A stretch of 64,000 bases of DNA from Prosthecobacter algae. GTDB lineage: Bacteria > Verrucomicrobiota > Verrucomicrobiia > Verrucomicrobiales > Verrucomicrobiaceae. The position numbers were made by a program, and so were the translations under genes. The notes under the pieces are model-generated. The model searched no databases, had not been told where the DNA came from, and saw only the letters and a program-made list of their open reading frames with translations. This document shows positions 19,191-27,226 of the stretch, piece by piece. Location: assembly GCF_039542385.1 (NCBI RefSeq), contig NZ_BAABIA010000003.1, positions 186,001 through 250,000 on the forward strand, in the 5' to 3' direction. Position 1 is the first letter of the stretch. Each line of letters opens with the position of its first letter.

Positions 19191-19211
19191 AACTTGAATG
19201 GAGATTGAGGG

Positions 19212-19340
19212 TTATTTGGCAAGGGCCAGCACGCCCGTGAGGATGAGATAGATGGCTACGACGTAGTTCAGCAGGTGCGGAAAAATCAGCACGCAGATGC
19301 CTGCGACGATGGAAACGATGGGAGTCAGATGGGGGCTCAT
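19212..19340 (-). CDS. DUF3096-like 42-residue membrane protein
   Basis: Reading the minus strand from ATG at 19338-19340 to TAA at 19212-19214 gives a 42-residue protein starting MSPHLTPIVSIVAGICVLIF. It has two hydrophobic helices separated by PHLLNYVVAIYL, the pattern of DUF3096, a family of tiny two-helix membrane proteins. No function is known. It sits in a run of small envelope genes on the same strand. It is short, so the call rests on the family-like pattern and the correct frame. Confidence 0.7.
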   Translation of the reverse strand: MSPHLTPIVSIVAGICVLIFPHLLNYVVAIYLILTGVLALAK

Positions 19341-19396
19341 GGTGTTGTGGAGAGAATTGAAAATCAGTGGCCGGGCGAGGATTCTTATCGGCCCGA

Positions 19397-19603
19397 CTAG
19401 ACCTTGGCAGCTTGGCGCTCAATCGTGCTGCCGACGTGTTGCATGTCGCGACCAATACCACGCGTGGTGTTGCAACTGCTCAGGAAAGAGAGGGTGAGGA
19501 TCAACATGCCAAAAGCAAAAATGAAAAAGCTCGCCTGCTGTGCCGTGTTGTCTTCAGAAGATGTGTGAAGGGGGGCGTCGGGGGAGAGGTCTGGGGTTTT
19601 CAT
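19397..19603 (-). CDS. Entericidin-like small lipoprotein
   Basis: The C-terminal 36 residues (MLILTLSFLSSCNTTRGIGRDMQHV and on) match the entericidin A/B family: hydrophobic segment, lipobox LSSC, then NTTRGIGRD and a short amphipathic helix ending STIERQAAKV. The frame is open to an ATG at 19603, giving 68 residues with an unusual 32-residue hydrophilic leader; the ATG at 19507 gives a normal-sized entericidin. Neither has an SD. Entericidins are small outer-membrane lipoproteins, stress-induced in proteobacteria. The upstream region is very AT-rich. Confidence 0.7.
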   Translation of the reverse strand: MKTPDLSPDAPLHTSSEDNTAQQASFFIFAFGMLILTLSFLSSCNTTRGIGRDMQHVGSTIERQAAKV

Positions 19604-19804
19604 GGGAGATCGAATGCTGGAGCTGCACGCTCAGAAAGCGCCTGCTCACCGACCATCCAGTGCAAAGTCTTTGCCAACCGCCAAAAAATCCCATTAACTT
19701 ATTGACTATAAACGATTTACAAAAAATAACGCGCGCTCATCTTTTGATTAAAATCGGCTTTTTGCACGAATTCAATGCGCTCAAGAATTGCATTATGCAA
19801 TCAA
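19604..19804. promoter_or_regulatory. AT-rich intergenic region with a TTGCAT-T-ATGCAA palindrome
   Basis: This 200-base stretch between the zinc-peptidase stop and the entericidin start is far richer in A and T than its surroundings, mainly 19680-19800. It ends with the palindrome TTGCATTATGCAA (19788-19800), a plausible regulator site. No gene is seen. A promoter for the entericidin run on the minus strand is likely but no -35/-10 pair is clear. Confidence 0.4.
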
Positions 19805-20920
19805 CTAATCAACCCTCGAAGGGTGCATGACGCGGTCAATAAAGAAGAGTTTTTTGAGAACCGGGCCACTGCACACAAAGGGATAAGCATCTGGCTGCCC
19901 CATGCTACGGGTCAGTTCGTTGACCAAGGTCGTCAGCGCCACCCAATGGCTGACCCTTTCACAAAAAGCCTGCACATCTGGAGTGATTGACTGCCCTTCA
20001 CCACATAGCAGCGCAGGATCAATTTTGGGCTGCATGATGTTGCTGCGGCACTCGGCAGAATCTGCCGTCTCCAGGGTATCGCTCATGTGCAGCCAATGCG
20101 CCCAGGTTTCGGCCCAGTCTTCCCAGGGGTGGGAGGCCGCATAAGCACTGATGTGATTTTCCTCCCAGCCCAGCGGCGGGCCTTCCGCGTAGTTCCGCTG
20201 GAGGGCCGTGGCATAGTCCAAAGTTTCGTCTCCAAACAGATTTCGAAATTCCTCCAGCCATGGACTGCCTGCGATGAGTACATCCCAATAATAATGCCCT
20301 GACTCGTGCCTGAAGTGGCCTAACAAAGAACGGTACGGCTCCCGCATTTCCAGGCGGGTCTTTTCCCGCATGTCATCATCCGCCTCCTGCACATTCAGGG
20401 TGATGACTCCTGTGTCGTGGCCAGTGAGCACGGAAGGCTGGCCTGGGAGGGACTGCAGAAAATCGAAGACCATCGGCACCGTAGGTTCCAGCATGCTACC
20501 AGGACCCCAGAGGCCATGATCCAGCAGGGTGAAAAGCAGCCTGCGTTTGGCGGTTTCCAGCTTGGTCCAGCGCTCGCCGTTGCCTGGCTGGGATAGATCC
20601 GGAATGACTCGGGTCGTCACACAGGCTGGGCATAGGCTGGCCGGATCTGCATCGGCAGGGATGAGCCAGTTACAGCCGCAGGCATTGAGATTGGCGCAAA
20701 AACGATAGCGCTGCGGCGTCACCTGCCGGGGGGCGCGGCGGAAAAAACCACGCTTCGGGGCAACTTCGGCGAGTGCCTGCTGGTGCACGCCTTCCTCAGC
20801 TAGGTCCAGCGCACGCATTTCGCGTGAGGCCGGATCAAAACCAATCGCGCGACCGCAGGCGATACACACGCTGTTGTTAAAAAAGACAGGCTGTCCACAG
20901 ACGCAAAGATAGGTCCTCAT
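19805..20920 (-). CDS. Putative zinc-binding metallopeptidase with N-terminal zinc ribbon
   Basis: The 371-residue protein starts with a zinc-ribbon (CVCGQPVFFNNSVCIACG), a second Cys cluster (CGCNWLIP, LCPAC), and then the peptidase core with the HExxH motif HESGH (H205, E206, H209) in FRHESGHYYWDVL. A downstream WEDWAETWAHWLHMSDTL supplies further candidate metal ligands. This matches the COG4307 family of predicted zinc peptidases. No signal peptide, so it is cytoplasmic. Substrate is unknown. It sits between tiny envelope genes and the AI-2E-family transporter on the same strand. Confidence 0.88.
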   Translation of the reverse strand: MRTYLCVCGQPVFFNNSVCIACGRAIGFDPASREMRALDLAEEGVHQQALAEVAPKRGFFRRAPRQVTPQRYRFCANLNACGCNWLIPADADPASLCPACVTTRVIPDLSQPGNGERWTKLETAKRRLLFTLLDHGLWGPGSMLEPTVPMVFDFLQSLPGQPSVLTGHDTGVITLNVQEADDDMREKTRLEMREPYRSLLGHFRHESGHYYWDVLIAGSPWLEEFRNLFGDETLDYATALQRNYAEGPPLGWEENHISAYAASHPWEDWAETWAHWLHMSDTLETADSAECRSNIMQPKIDPALLCGEGQSITPDVQAFCERVSHWVALTTLVNELTRSMGQPDAYPFVCSGPVLKKLFFIDRVMHPSRVD

Positions 20921-20979
20921 AATGGGGGGAATTCAATAACTTAGAAGAAGAATGACGCATGAGCAGGCACAGTGCGTGA

Positions 20980-22737
20980 TCATGATGGTTGCACCTCAGG
21001 TTCACCCAGAGGCAAGACGGATACCAGACGTTCACGCGCCTCTTCGGTTGTCGTCACCACCCAGGTTGCGCCAGTATCCGTCCTGATTTCCGCTTTGGAG
21101 GCACCCCAACGCGCCAGCAGAATCTTCTGTTCAGGAAAGCGGTGGCGCAGCCGCTTGCAGAGCAGTTGTGCTGTGCTGCTGACCCCCGGAGGCATGGCAC
21201 TGATGCAGACGATGGCAGGCTTCAGGCTTTCCACCTGCGCAATGACTTCAGAAACCAGTGCCGACTGAGGAATGGACTCCCAACGCCACAGCCCTACCCC
21301 CACAGTGCGCGTCAGCCAGTGCAGGGCGATTGAATCGGCCGAAGTGTCAAAGCTACGACAAAGGAGCAGTGGCCCCGTGCCCTCAGAGACGGGAGGCACT
21401 TCGTCCAGCACGGTCTCGCAGGCGAGCGTCGTCAACGTTTCCAGAATCCCATCCGACTCCTCTTTGGAAAGGCGTCCTGCGAGCATTTCCCGGCGTGCAT
21501 GAACGGCCGCAGGCAGCAGTACCTGATCCAGGGTATTACCATGCCCGATTTCCTTGGAGGAGGCGTGAGTCAGTTCCTCCGCCTCTTCCACATCCCCCAC
21601 CAGCAAACGCTGATACACCAAAAATGAGGGCTGCACCTCAGGCTGGTCGCCCATCAAAATCTCGATGAACTTCAGTTCCGGGATGTACTTCGAAAAGACG
21701 ACGAGACAAACCGTCAGTGGCGTCGCCAGCAGCAGCCCCACAGGCCCCCAGATCAGCGTCCAAAACACAATGGCAATCAGCAAGGCGAGGTCAGACACTC
21801 CGGCGCTCTGGCCATAGAGTAAAGGCTCCAACACCATGTTGGTGAGCAATTCAAGGCCCGCGATCAGCGCGATGACCATCAGCGGTTGGGTCCAGCCATC
21901 AAACACGGCCAAGCTCAAAGCGACGGGAAGGATCGCAGCGATCCAGGGGCCGATGTAGGGTACAAAACGAAACAGCGCTGCCAGTGCCCCCCACAGCACA
22001 ACATAGGGAAGCCCGATGGCCCAAAAACCCGCCGCCAGCAGCAGCCCGTAGGCCCCATTGATCAAACCCTGCATGAGCAAATAACGGCTGACCCGTGAAG
22101 CCGCCTCATCCAAGGCCCGCGTCGTCGTCGTCAGCCGACTGTATCCCACCAGATGGATGACCCGGTTTCGCACATCATTCTGCCGCAGCAGCATGAAGAT
22201 CACAAAAACCACGACCACAGCAGCCGTGCCCAGACTGTCAGCTAAAAAGCCCAGGGCCGACATGGCTGTCTCCTGCAATCGATTCGTGGACCGTTCGATC
22301 AGCACCGGGGTTTCCGGAGCTGCACCATTGCGCTTCACATCTTCCGCATCTGAAGCGTTGGAAATCTCCATCGCGAGGCTTTGCAGCTTTTCAAACACGC
22401 CGCCTTGCCCGACCTCCCGCACGCTGATAACGCGCTGGTGGATAGTGTGGCGGTATCCGGGCAGTTCCTTCACCAATTGGTGAAGCTCCCCTCCGAGAAC
22501 CCACAGCAATGCCCCCATCACTGAAAACGAAAGGACCGTCACGGTGATGACGGCCAGGGTGCGGGCAAAGTGCAGGCGGTGATTGAAAAAGGACACCACC
22601 GGTTTCAGCAAAAAGGCGAATAGAGCCGCCAATGCTAAGGGGATGAAAAAGTCCCGACCCGCCCACAGCATCGCCACGGTGAGCATCACCGTGGCGAGCC
22701 GGATGAGCGGAGCCATCTGAAGTTGCAAGGCTTCCAT
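20980..22737 (-). CDS. AI-2E/PerM-family transporter with a C-terminal B12-binding-like regulatory domain
   Basis: The 585-residue protein has the PerM fold: two N-terminal helices, a hydrophilic helix-rich segment, helices with DNVRNRVIHLVGY-like and AASRVSRYLLMQGLINGAYG, and the family block FRFVPYIGPWIAAILP. From about residue 370 it becomes soluble. This part (YQRLLVGDVEEAEELTH, GPLLLCRSFDTSADSIALHWL, KPAIVCISAMPPG, RFPEQKILLARWGA) resembles the helical cap and Rossmann fold of B12-binding regulators, without the cobalamin DxHxxG. The start at 22737 is chosen by homology; the open frame to 22848 overlaps the next gene. Substrate is not known. Confidence 0.87.
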   Translation of the reverse strand: MEALQLQMAPLIRLATVMLTVAMLWAGRDFFIPLALAALFAFLLKPVVSFFNHRLHFARTLAVITVTVLSFSVMGALLWVLGGELHQLVKELPGYRHTIHQRVISVREVGQGGVFEKLQSLAMEISNASDAEDVKRNGAAPETPVLIERSTNRLQETAMSALGFLADSLGTAAVVVVFVIFMLLRQNDVRNRVIHLVGYSRLTTTTRALDEAASRVSRYLLMQGLINGAYGLLLAAGFWAIGLPYVVLWGALAALFRFVPYIGPWIAAILPVALSLAVFDGWTQPLMVIALIAGLELLTNMVLEPLLYGQSAGVSDLALLIAIVFWTLIWGPVGLLLATPLTVCLVVFSKYIPELKFIEILMGDQPEVQPSFLVYQRLLVGDVEEAEELTHASSKEIGHGNTLDQVLLPAAVHARREMLAGRLSKEESDGILETLTTLACETVLDEVPPVSEGTGPLLLCRSFDTSADSIALHWLTRTVGVGLWRWESIPQSALVSEVIAQVESLKPAIVCISAMPPGVSSTAQLLCKRLRHRFPEQKILLARWGASKAEIRTDTGATWVVTTTEEARERLVSVLPLGEPEVQPS

Positions 22738-22781
22738 AGGATAGTTCCGCTGATCCTGAATTAGGGATGACGAAACGTGAA

Positions 22782-23099
22782 CTAACGACGGCTGCTGCTG
22801 GCCATCAGGCCAAACAACAAGCCCAGGCCGATGGCCACGCCCAGACATTCGTAGGGACGTTTGTGGACCACCGAGTCCAGCGCCGAAGCCTTGTTGCGAA
22901 GCTGACGCTCGATCTCATGGCTGGCTTCACCCGCATAGTCGGCGATGCCGGCAAGGCGTTCTTTGACCTGACCCGTGTAGGTCTGCGAATCCTTGCCAAT
23001 GCTGTCAAGGATGCCGCGGGCTTCATCAGAGATGGTGCGCAGGCTGTGGTTGATCCGTTCAGTGGTGGTGAGTGGCTTGCGTTTGAAAAGTAGGCTCAT
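22782..23099 (-). CDS. DUF883 (YqjD/ElaB-like) protein
   Basis: The 105-residue protein has a helical hydrophilic body (ISDEARGILDSIGKDSQTYTGQVKERLAGIADYAGEA in part) and one C-terminal membrane anchor (ECLGVAIGLGLLFGLMASSSRR) preceded by KRP. This is the layout of DUF883 proteins such as YqjD and ElaB, which tether to the inner membrane and can bind ribosomes in E. coli during stationary phase. A second member lies at 23337. Confidence 0.85.
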   Translation of the reverse strand: MSLLFKRKPLTTTERINHSLRTISDEARGILDSIGKDSQTYTGQVKERLAGIADYAGEASHEIERQLRNKASALDSVVHKRPYECLGVAIGLGLLFGLMASSSRR

Positions 23100-23137
23100 A
23101 GGAATGTGATGTTAATGGTTAGGCAAGTAGCGTTCAC

Positions 23138-23287
23138 TCAGAGGGGCTTGCGGCCCTGGATCACGCGGAGCAGAATCACCACGATGGCGATCACCAGCAG
23201 GATGTGGATGAATCCGCTAAGCGTGTAGCTGGTGACGAGACCCAGCAGCCAGAGGATGAGAAGAACGACGGCGACGGTGTAGAGCAT
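23138..23287 (-). CDS. Lmo0937-like small membrane protein
   Basis: From ATG (23285-23287) to TGA (23138-23140) the minus strand encodes 49 residues beginning MLYTVAVVLLILWLLGLVTS, with a second helix (FIHILLVIAIVVILL) and a basic tail RVIQGRKPL. This is the Lmo0937 family pattern, a two-helix stress-associated membrane protein without a known mechanism. Confidence 0.78.
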   Translation of the reverse strand: MLYTVAVVLLILWLLGLVTSYTLSGFIHILLVIAIVVILLRVIQGRKPL

Positions 23288-23336
23288 AGAGGTAGTGTAT
23301 TGAGGTTGAGATACAGGAGATTGACTTCAGGGTCGC

Positions 23337-23597
23337 TTAGCGGCGCAGATACAGACCGAGAACGACACCGCCGAGGGCGGCATAAGCGAGGGCACGAAGA
23401 GGGTTCTGCACAGCGTAATCACGCAGTTGGTTGAGGTTTTGATTGGCATCCTGCACCACTTTCTGGGTGCAGCCGTCAATGCGGGTGCGGGCCTCATCGC
23501 GGAGGTTGTTCAGGTCCTGTTTGACCGCAGTTCCCAGATTGCGAAAATCATTGGCGGTATCATGCAGGACTTCGTCGGTGCGAGGTGTGACAGTCAT
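23337..23597 (-). CDS. Second DUF883-like protein
   Basis: The 86-residue protein is a charged helix (DEVLHDTANDFRNLGTAVKQ, DLNNLRDEARTRIDG) followed by a QNPLRALAYAALGGVVLGLYLRR anchor in which the NP pair precedes the membrane helix, as in DUF883. It is shorter than the copy at 22782. The two copies flank the Lmo0937-like gene, all on the minus strand. Confidence 0.82.
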   Translation of the reverse strand: MTVTPRTDEVLHDTANDFRNLGTAVKQDLNNLRDEARTRIDGCTQKVVQDANQNLNQLRDYAVQNPLRALAYAALGGVVLGLYLRR

Positions 23598-23610
23598 AGT
23601 TTTATGGGGA

Positions 23611-23790
23611 TCAGGTTTTGAGAAAAAAACTCGCCCCGAAGATGATCAGAGCGATGACCGCCACCGCCCAGGCCAACACCGATCCGTTACCAACCGCACC
23701 CGTGGCAGCCGCAGCCGCTGCGAGAATCGCAACGGCTACAGAGGCAACACGGAGTTGCGAGTAGCGGGGGTTTGGATTGGCGTGGATCAT
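23611..23790 (-). CDS. 59-residue two-helix membrane protein, unknown
   Basis: ATG at 23788-23790 to TGA at 23611-23613. The protein starts MIHANPNPRYSQLRVASVAV and has two hydrophobic helices (ASVAVAILAAAAAATGAVG and LAWAVAVIALIIFGASFFL). I do not recognise the family. Being the first gene on the minus strand of the small-protein run, with 14 bases to the next gene, it is probably the operon head. Confidence 0.6.
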   Translation of the reverse strand: MIHANPNPRYSQLRVASVAVAILAAAAAATGAVGNGSVLAWAVAVIALIIFGASFFLKT

Positions 23791-23971
23791 GGGAAGCAGC
23801 AGTATGGCTCCTTCTATCGCACACAGAGTGCCACGCTCACCAAGCCGCCAGCAAACCCCTCACCATCAACATTTTAACTCAATCTGCCCTCGCACCTGTG
23901 AGCCTTCAAATCACGATTTTCGTGCAAAGGACGCATACCAGCCTTGCGAAATGCACGCGGCAAGATCCCCA

Positions 23972-23999
23972 TAAAAAGAGCCGCCCGAAAAGGCGGCTC
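23972..23999 (-). terminator. Intrinsic terminator for the SGNH hydrolase gene
   Basis: GAGCCGCC (23978-23985) pairs with GGCGGCTC (23992-23999). Read on the minus strand the stem is followed by TTTTT. It lies 36 bases beyond the SGNH hydrolase stop. Confidence 0.85.
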
Positions 24000-24034
24000 T
24001 CAAGAGAGTCAGCGATGTTTAGAGACGGCCAAAC

Positions 24035-24772
24035 TCACTCGCCCAGCAGCTCCTTGATCTTGGGATCAATCGCTTCAGCCCACATGTAGTAGCCTTTTTC
24101 AGAAAGGTGCAGCAGGTCAGGCATCACCTCGCGGGTGAGGGTCCCATCCGGCTGAAGGAAGGTCTTTCCGATATCCATGAAATGCACCTGTTTACCATCG
24201 GCCAGTTTGGCGATGATGGCATTCGTCGCCTCATTCTGCTGGCGCATGGCATCTGTGGGTTTTTCACCGCGTGGGAAGATGCCCAGCAGTAGGATCTTGG
24301 CCTCAGGAGCCTTGGTCTGCAGCTTGCCTATAATGGCCTTCACACCTTCCGCCGTTTGCTCGGCAGAGCTGGCGTAGATGGCTCCATTCAGCTCCTTCTG
24401 CGCACGACCCACGTGGCCAGTATTATTCGTGCCGATCATGAGCACGATGAGCTTCGGCTTCAGCCCGTCGAAGTTACCGTTGTCTAGGCGCCACAGTACA
24501 TGTTCTGTGCGGTCCCCACCGATGCCAAAGTTGGCGGCATTGCGCTTGGCGTAGAACTTCTCCCAAGTGGCCTTGCCCTTGCCTTCCCAGCCCTGGGTGA
24601 TGGAGTCGCCCAGGAAGACCAGCGTGGCGGTTCCTTGCTTGGAAATGGCATTGAAACTTTCATGCCGTTTCACCCAGCCGCCATCACGCGGCACGGGATT
24701 GATGGCGTAATTGGGCTCGGCAGCAAAAGCGCCACTGATGAACAGGGCAGAAGCGATGAGAATGTTTTTCAT
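24035..24772 (-). CDS. Exported SGNH/GDSL hydrolase
   Basis: The 245-residue protein has a signal peptide (MKNILIASALFISGAFA) and the SGNH blocks: nucleophile in FLGDSITQGWEG, Gly in GIGGDRTEHVLWRL, Asn in MIGTNNTGH, and the Asp-His pair in PDLLHLSEKGY. It is most like the secreted esterases related to platelet-activating-factor acetylhydrolase, which often deacetylate polysaccharides. Substrate unknown. The frame continues upstream to 24820 but the signal peptide sets the start. It follows the glycerophosphodiesterase by 47 bases and may be its operon partner. Confidence 0.9.
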   Translation of the reverse strand: MKNILIASALFISGAFAAEPNYAINPVPRDGGWVKRHESFNAISKQGTATLVFLGDSITQGWEGKGKATWEKFYAKRNAANFGIGGDRTEHVLWRLDNGNFDGLKPKLIVLMIGTNNTGHVGRAQKELNGAIYASSAEQTAEGVKAIIGKLQTKAPEAKILLLGIFPRGEKPTDAMRQQNEATNAIIAKLADGKQVHFMDIGKTFLQPDGTLTREVMPDLLHLSEKGYYMWAEAIDPKIKELLGE

Positions 24773-24819
24773 GGTTTGAGGTGGGCAGTGAAAACGATAA
24801 CTGCCGACCATTGCAATCA

Positions 24820-25611
24820 TTACTTCTTCAGAGCGGCACGAACCATCACCGGATCATCCGTGGTGATGCCATCCACGCCCAGGGCGGCCAAGCGTTTCAC
24901 ATCTGAAGGTTTATTGACCGTCCACACATACAGTTCCAGGCCCGCGTCTTTCACCTGTTTTACCAACGCCTCATTCCACGCCCATTTTAAGCCCAGATCC
25001 AGGCCGTCCAGGCCATCAGCTTTGGTATCGGCAATGAGCTGGGTCAGATCCACCGGCTTCTTGTCCTTGGTCTTTTCTGAGGACAGGCGATAGACCTTCA
25101 TCCAAGGCAGGGCCTTCTTCGATTCCTGCGCCACTTGGCGGTCAAAGGCGATGATGCAAAGCTGCGCTCCACGCAGACGCCAGGTCTTGAGCTGCTTTGC
25201 CAGCACCGGCACCACCTCCGGGCCGCATTTGATCTCTAGGAAAAAGCGCTTTTTACCGACTGGCATCGTCTTCAAGCTATCGACGAGGGTGGGGATCTTT
25301 TCGCCCTTGTAACCTTTAGCTTTCCAGGAACCTGCATCCAGAGCCTGCAATTCGGCCAAGGTGCTGTCCTTGACAATTTTGGCCACACCCGTGGTACGCT
25401 TGGTATCCGCATCATGCAGGATGGCGATCTCACCATCTTTGGTTAGGTAGAGGTCCAGCTCACAGGCATCGCTGTCATGCTCCCAGGCCAGATTGAAAGC
25501 CGCCACCGTATTTTCGGGAGCGCGCCCGGAAAATCCGCGATGGGCCACGATCTCGGTCGCAGACAGGTTCACCGAAAGAAGTGACAGCAGAAAGATGGAT
25601 AAAACACGCAT
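24820..25611 (-). CDS. Exported glycerophosphodiester phosphodiesterase
   Basis: Hydrolyses glycerophosphodiesters to glycerol-3-phosphate and an alcohol. The 263-residue protein has a signal peptide (MRVLSIFLLSLLSVNLSA) and the family motifs HRGFSGRAPENTVAAF, DACELDLYLTKDGEIAILHD (the paired catalytic His and metal-binding Glu/Asp), FFLEIKCG, and the C-terminal LYVWTVNKPSDVKRLAALGVDGITTD. All catalytic positions look intact. It is periplasmic. The SGNH hydrolase gene follows on the same strand. Confidence 0.93.
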   Translation of the reverse strand: MRVLSIFLLSLLSVNLSATEIVAHRGFSGRAPENTVAAFNLAWEHDSDACELDLYLTKDGEIAILHDADTKRTTGVAKIVKDSTLAELQALDAGSWKAKGYKGEKIPTLVDSLKTMPVGKKRFFLEIKCGPEVVPVLAKQLKTWRLRGAQLCIIAFDRQVAQESKKALPWMKVYRLSSEKTKDKKPVDLTQLIADTKADGLDGLDLGLKWAWNEALVKQVKDAGLELYVWTVNKPSDVKRLAALGVDGITTDDPVMVRAALKK

Positions 25612-25683
25612 GGTCAGGGATGAAGCAAGACGCCCTTAACATGCCAAATCTTCCGTCGCAATTTTCCGTCACACTTCTCACCG

Positions 25684-26478
25684 TCATCTGCGCCGCCTGA
25701 AAAGCCCTGCTGTAGCCGCTAGCACCATCAGACCCATCCGGCTAGGCTCCGGCACCGCTGCGACACCCGTACTTAGCCCCACATAAGCATAGTGAGCCCC
25801 ACGCCCCGGGGTGATAGCCGTGGTGGTATTGTCCCCCCAATAAACCCGGCTGGTGCCTGTGTTATCGATCGTACTGCCCGCGTAGTCCGAGGCCCGCAGC
25901 ACCCCATCAATGAAAAATGAAGCCAATTGAGTCGCGGGATCCCAACTGATGCGATAGTCATGGTAACCTGGATCCAGCGTGTAAGTGGCCCCTGTGGCGT
26001 AAAGGCGCACCAGGGTATTACCACTGAGGTCATTGCCGAAATAGAGCCCATAAAGATCGCGCTTCCCCGTCACACCTTCATCAATCAGCAGGGTGCACCA
26101 GGCATTGTTGCCCAGAGATGTGGCCACCAGCGGATCTGGAGGAACAAAACGAATGGTAGCATCCAGCGTCCAGCCGATTTGCAAAGCCTCTGAAAGCTGC
26201 CCCGTCGTCAATGTCTTATTGTACGTCCCTGCATTGCTGCCGCCCTGCTCATAGACCTTCCACGCATCCACGCCGGATCCCTGATCATCTGTGATCGCCC
26301 CGGTCTGAACGGTACCTGAAAAAGTCCAACCTTCCGTGGTCGGGTTCACTGCTCCTACATGGGAAAACAAAAGAGTGGAAGCCTGGGCAGACTTGGCCAC
26401 GAAAAACGCCACACACAGGAGTAGCCAACTGTAGCGTTTAAGGAATAACAACCAGCAAGGAAAGATCATCCTACCCAA
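25684..26478 (-). CDS. PEP-CTERM surface protein
   Basis: The 264-residue protein has an N-terminal signal (WLLLCVAFFVAKSAQA), a beta-rich middle with a concanavalin-like look (YHDYRISWDPATQLASFFIDG), and a C-terminal PEP-CTERM sorting signal: VPEPS, a hydrophobic helix (GLMVLAATAGLF) and RRRR. Exosortase/EpsH systems recognise this tail and cleave it as the protein moves to the surface or matrix. No exosortase lies in the window. The start could be 26478 or the ATG nine bases later. Confidence 0.88.
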   Translation of the reverse strand: MGRMIFPCWLLFLKRYSWLLLCVAFFVAKSAQASTLLFSHVGAVNPTTEGWTFSGTVQTGAITDDQGSGVDAWKVYEQGGSNAGTYNKTLTTGQLSEALQIGWTLDATIRFVPPDPLVATSLGNNAWCTLLIDEGVTGKRDLYGLYFGNDLSGNTLVRLYATGATYTLDPGYHDYRISWDPATQLASFFIDGVLRASDYAGSTIDNTGTSRVYWGDNTTTAITPGRGAHYAYVGLSTGVAAVPEPSRMGLMVLAATAGLFRRRR

Positions 26479-26630
26479 TCAGCAGCTACCATACCGCCAG
26501 ATGACATCCTTCCCGAAGAGATCACTTTTGGCCTGAAACAAGTGATTCCACCACAATTCCAGCCCTGGTCGCATCCACGCTACGAAGCTCTTTTCACTTG
26601 CCACATTTCTGCACCCCCACATTGAAGCGA

Positions 26631-27218
26631 ATGCGAAAACGTCTTTTCAGAATCGGTACGGGCATCGGCTTGCTCCTGCTGCTGCTCGGAGTGCTGCTTG
26701 GGGCGACGATCATCAGCCACCCTCAAACAGTCACGACTGGGCGTTATGATTGCGCCATTGTTCTGGGTGCAGCCGTGGATGGCACCACCCCTTCCCCGGT
26801 GTTTCAATCTCGCATTGACCATGCCGTGACGTTGTTCAAGACAGGCATCGTTTCCCACCTGCTTTTCACCGGCGGCAGCAGCGACGGAGATGAGATCCCT
26901 GAATCTGAAGCCGGCAAGCATTCCGCCATGTCGCAAGGGATTCCTGCCTCTGTAATTTTCACAGAAGACCGTTCGAAAACCACCATGCAAAATCTGGCTG
27001 AAGCCCAGAAGGTGATGACCCTGCAACGATTCAAGACAGCAGTGATCATCTCCGACCCTTATCACTTGTATAGGGCATCACGAATGGCGGCAGAGATGCA
27101 GATCACGGCCATCACATCCGCCACTCCCACCACACGTTACGTCACCCTCAAGACCCAGATCCCGTTCCTTCTCCGGGAGATCTACTTCACGATTCACTAT
27201 TCCTTGTTTGGGCAGTAA
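26631..27218 (+). CDS. YdcF/SanA-like (DUF218) membrane protein
   Basis: The 195-residue protein has one N-terminal membrane helix (IGLLLLLLGVLLGATII) and then the DUF218 domain: CAIVLGAAVDGTTPSPVFQSR, LLFTGGSSDGDEI, SKTTMQNLAEAQ, and AVIISDPYHLYRASRMA. These conserved blocks match SanA/YdcF, linked to envelope integrity and possibly to S-adenosylmethionine binding, but the biochemistry is unsettled. The ATG at 26631 starts right before the basic-hydrophobic leader; an in-frame ATG at 26598 is less likely. It converges on the DUF4175-like gene with only eight bases between stops. Confidence 0.88.
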   Translation: MRKRLFRIGTGIGLLLLLLGVLLGATIISHPQTVTTGRYDCAIVLGAAVDGTTPSPVFQSRIDHAVTLFKTGIVSHLLFTGGSSDGDEIPESEAGKHSAMSQGIPASVIFTEDRSKTTMQNLAEAQKVMTLQRFKTAVIISDPYHLYRASRMAAEMQITAITSATPTTRYVTLKTQIPFLLREIYFTIHYSLFGQ

Positions 27219-27226
27219 GGCCCACC

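Noticed and set aside
3943..25611. Idea of a glycerol utilisation locus from glpK and the glycerophosphodiesterase
   Set aside because: The genes are 20 kb apart with unrelated genes between and no glpF or glpD.
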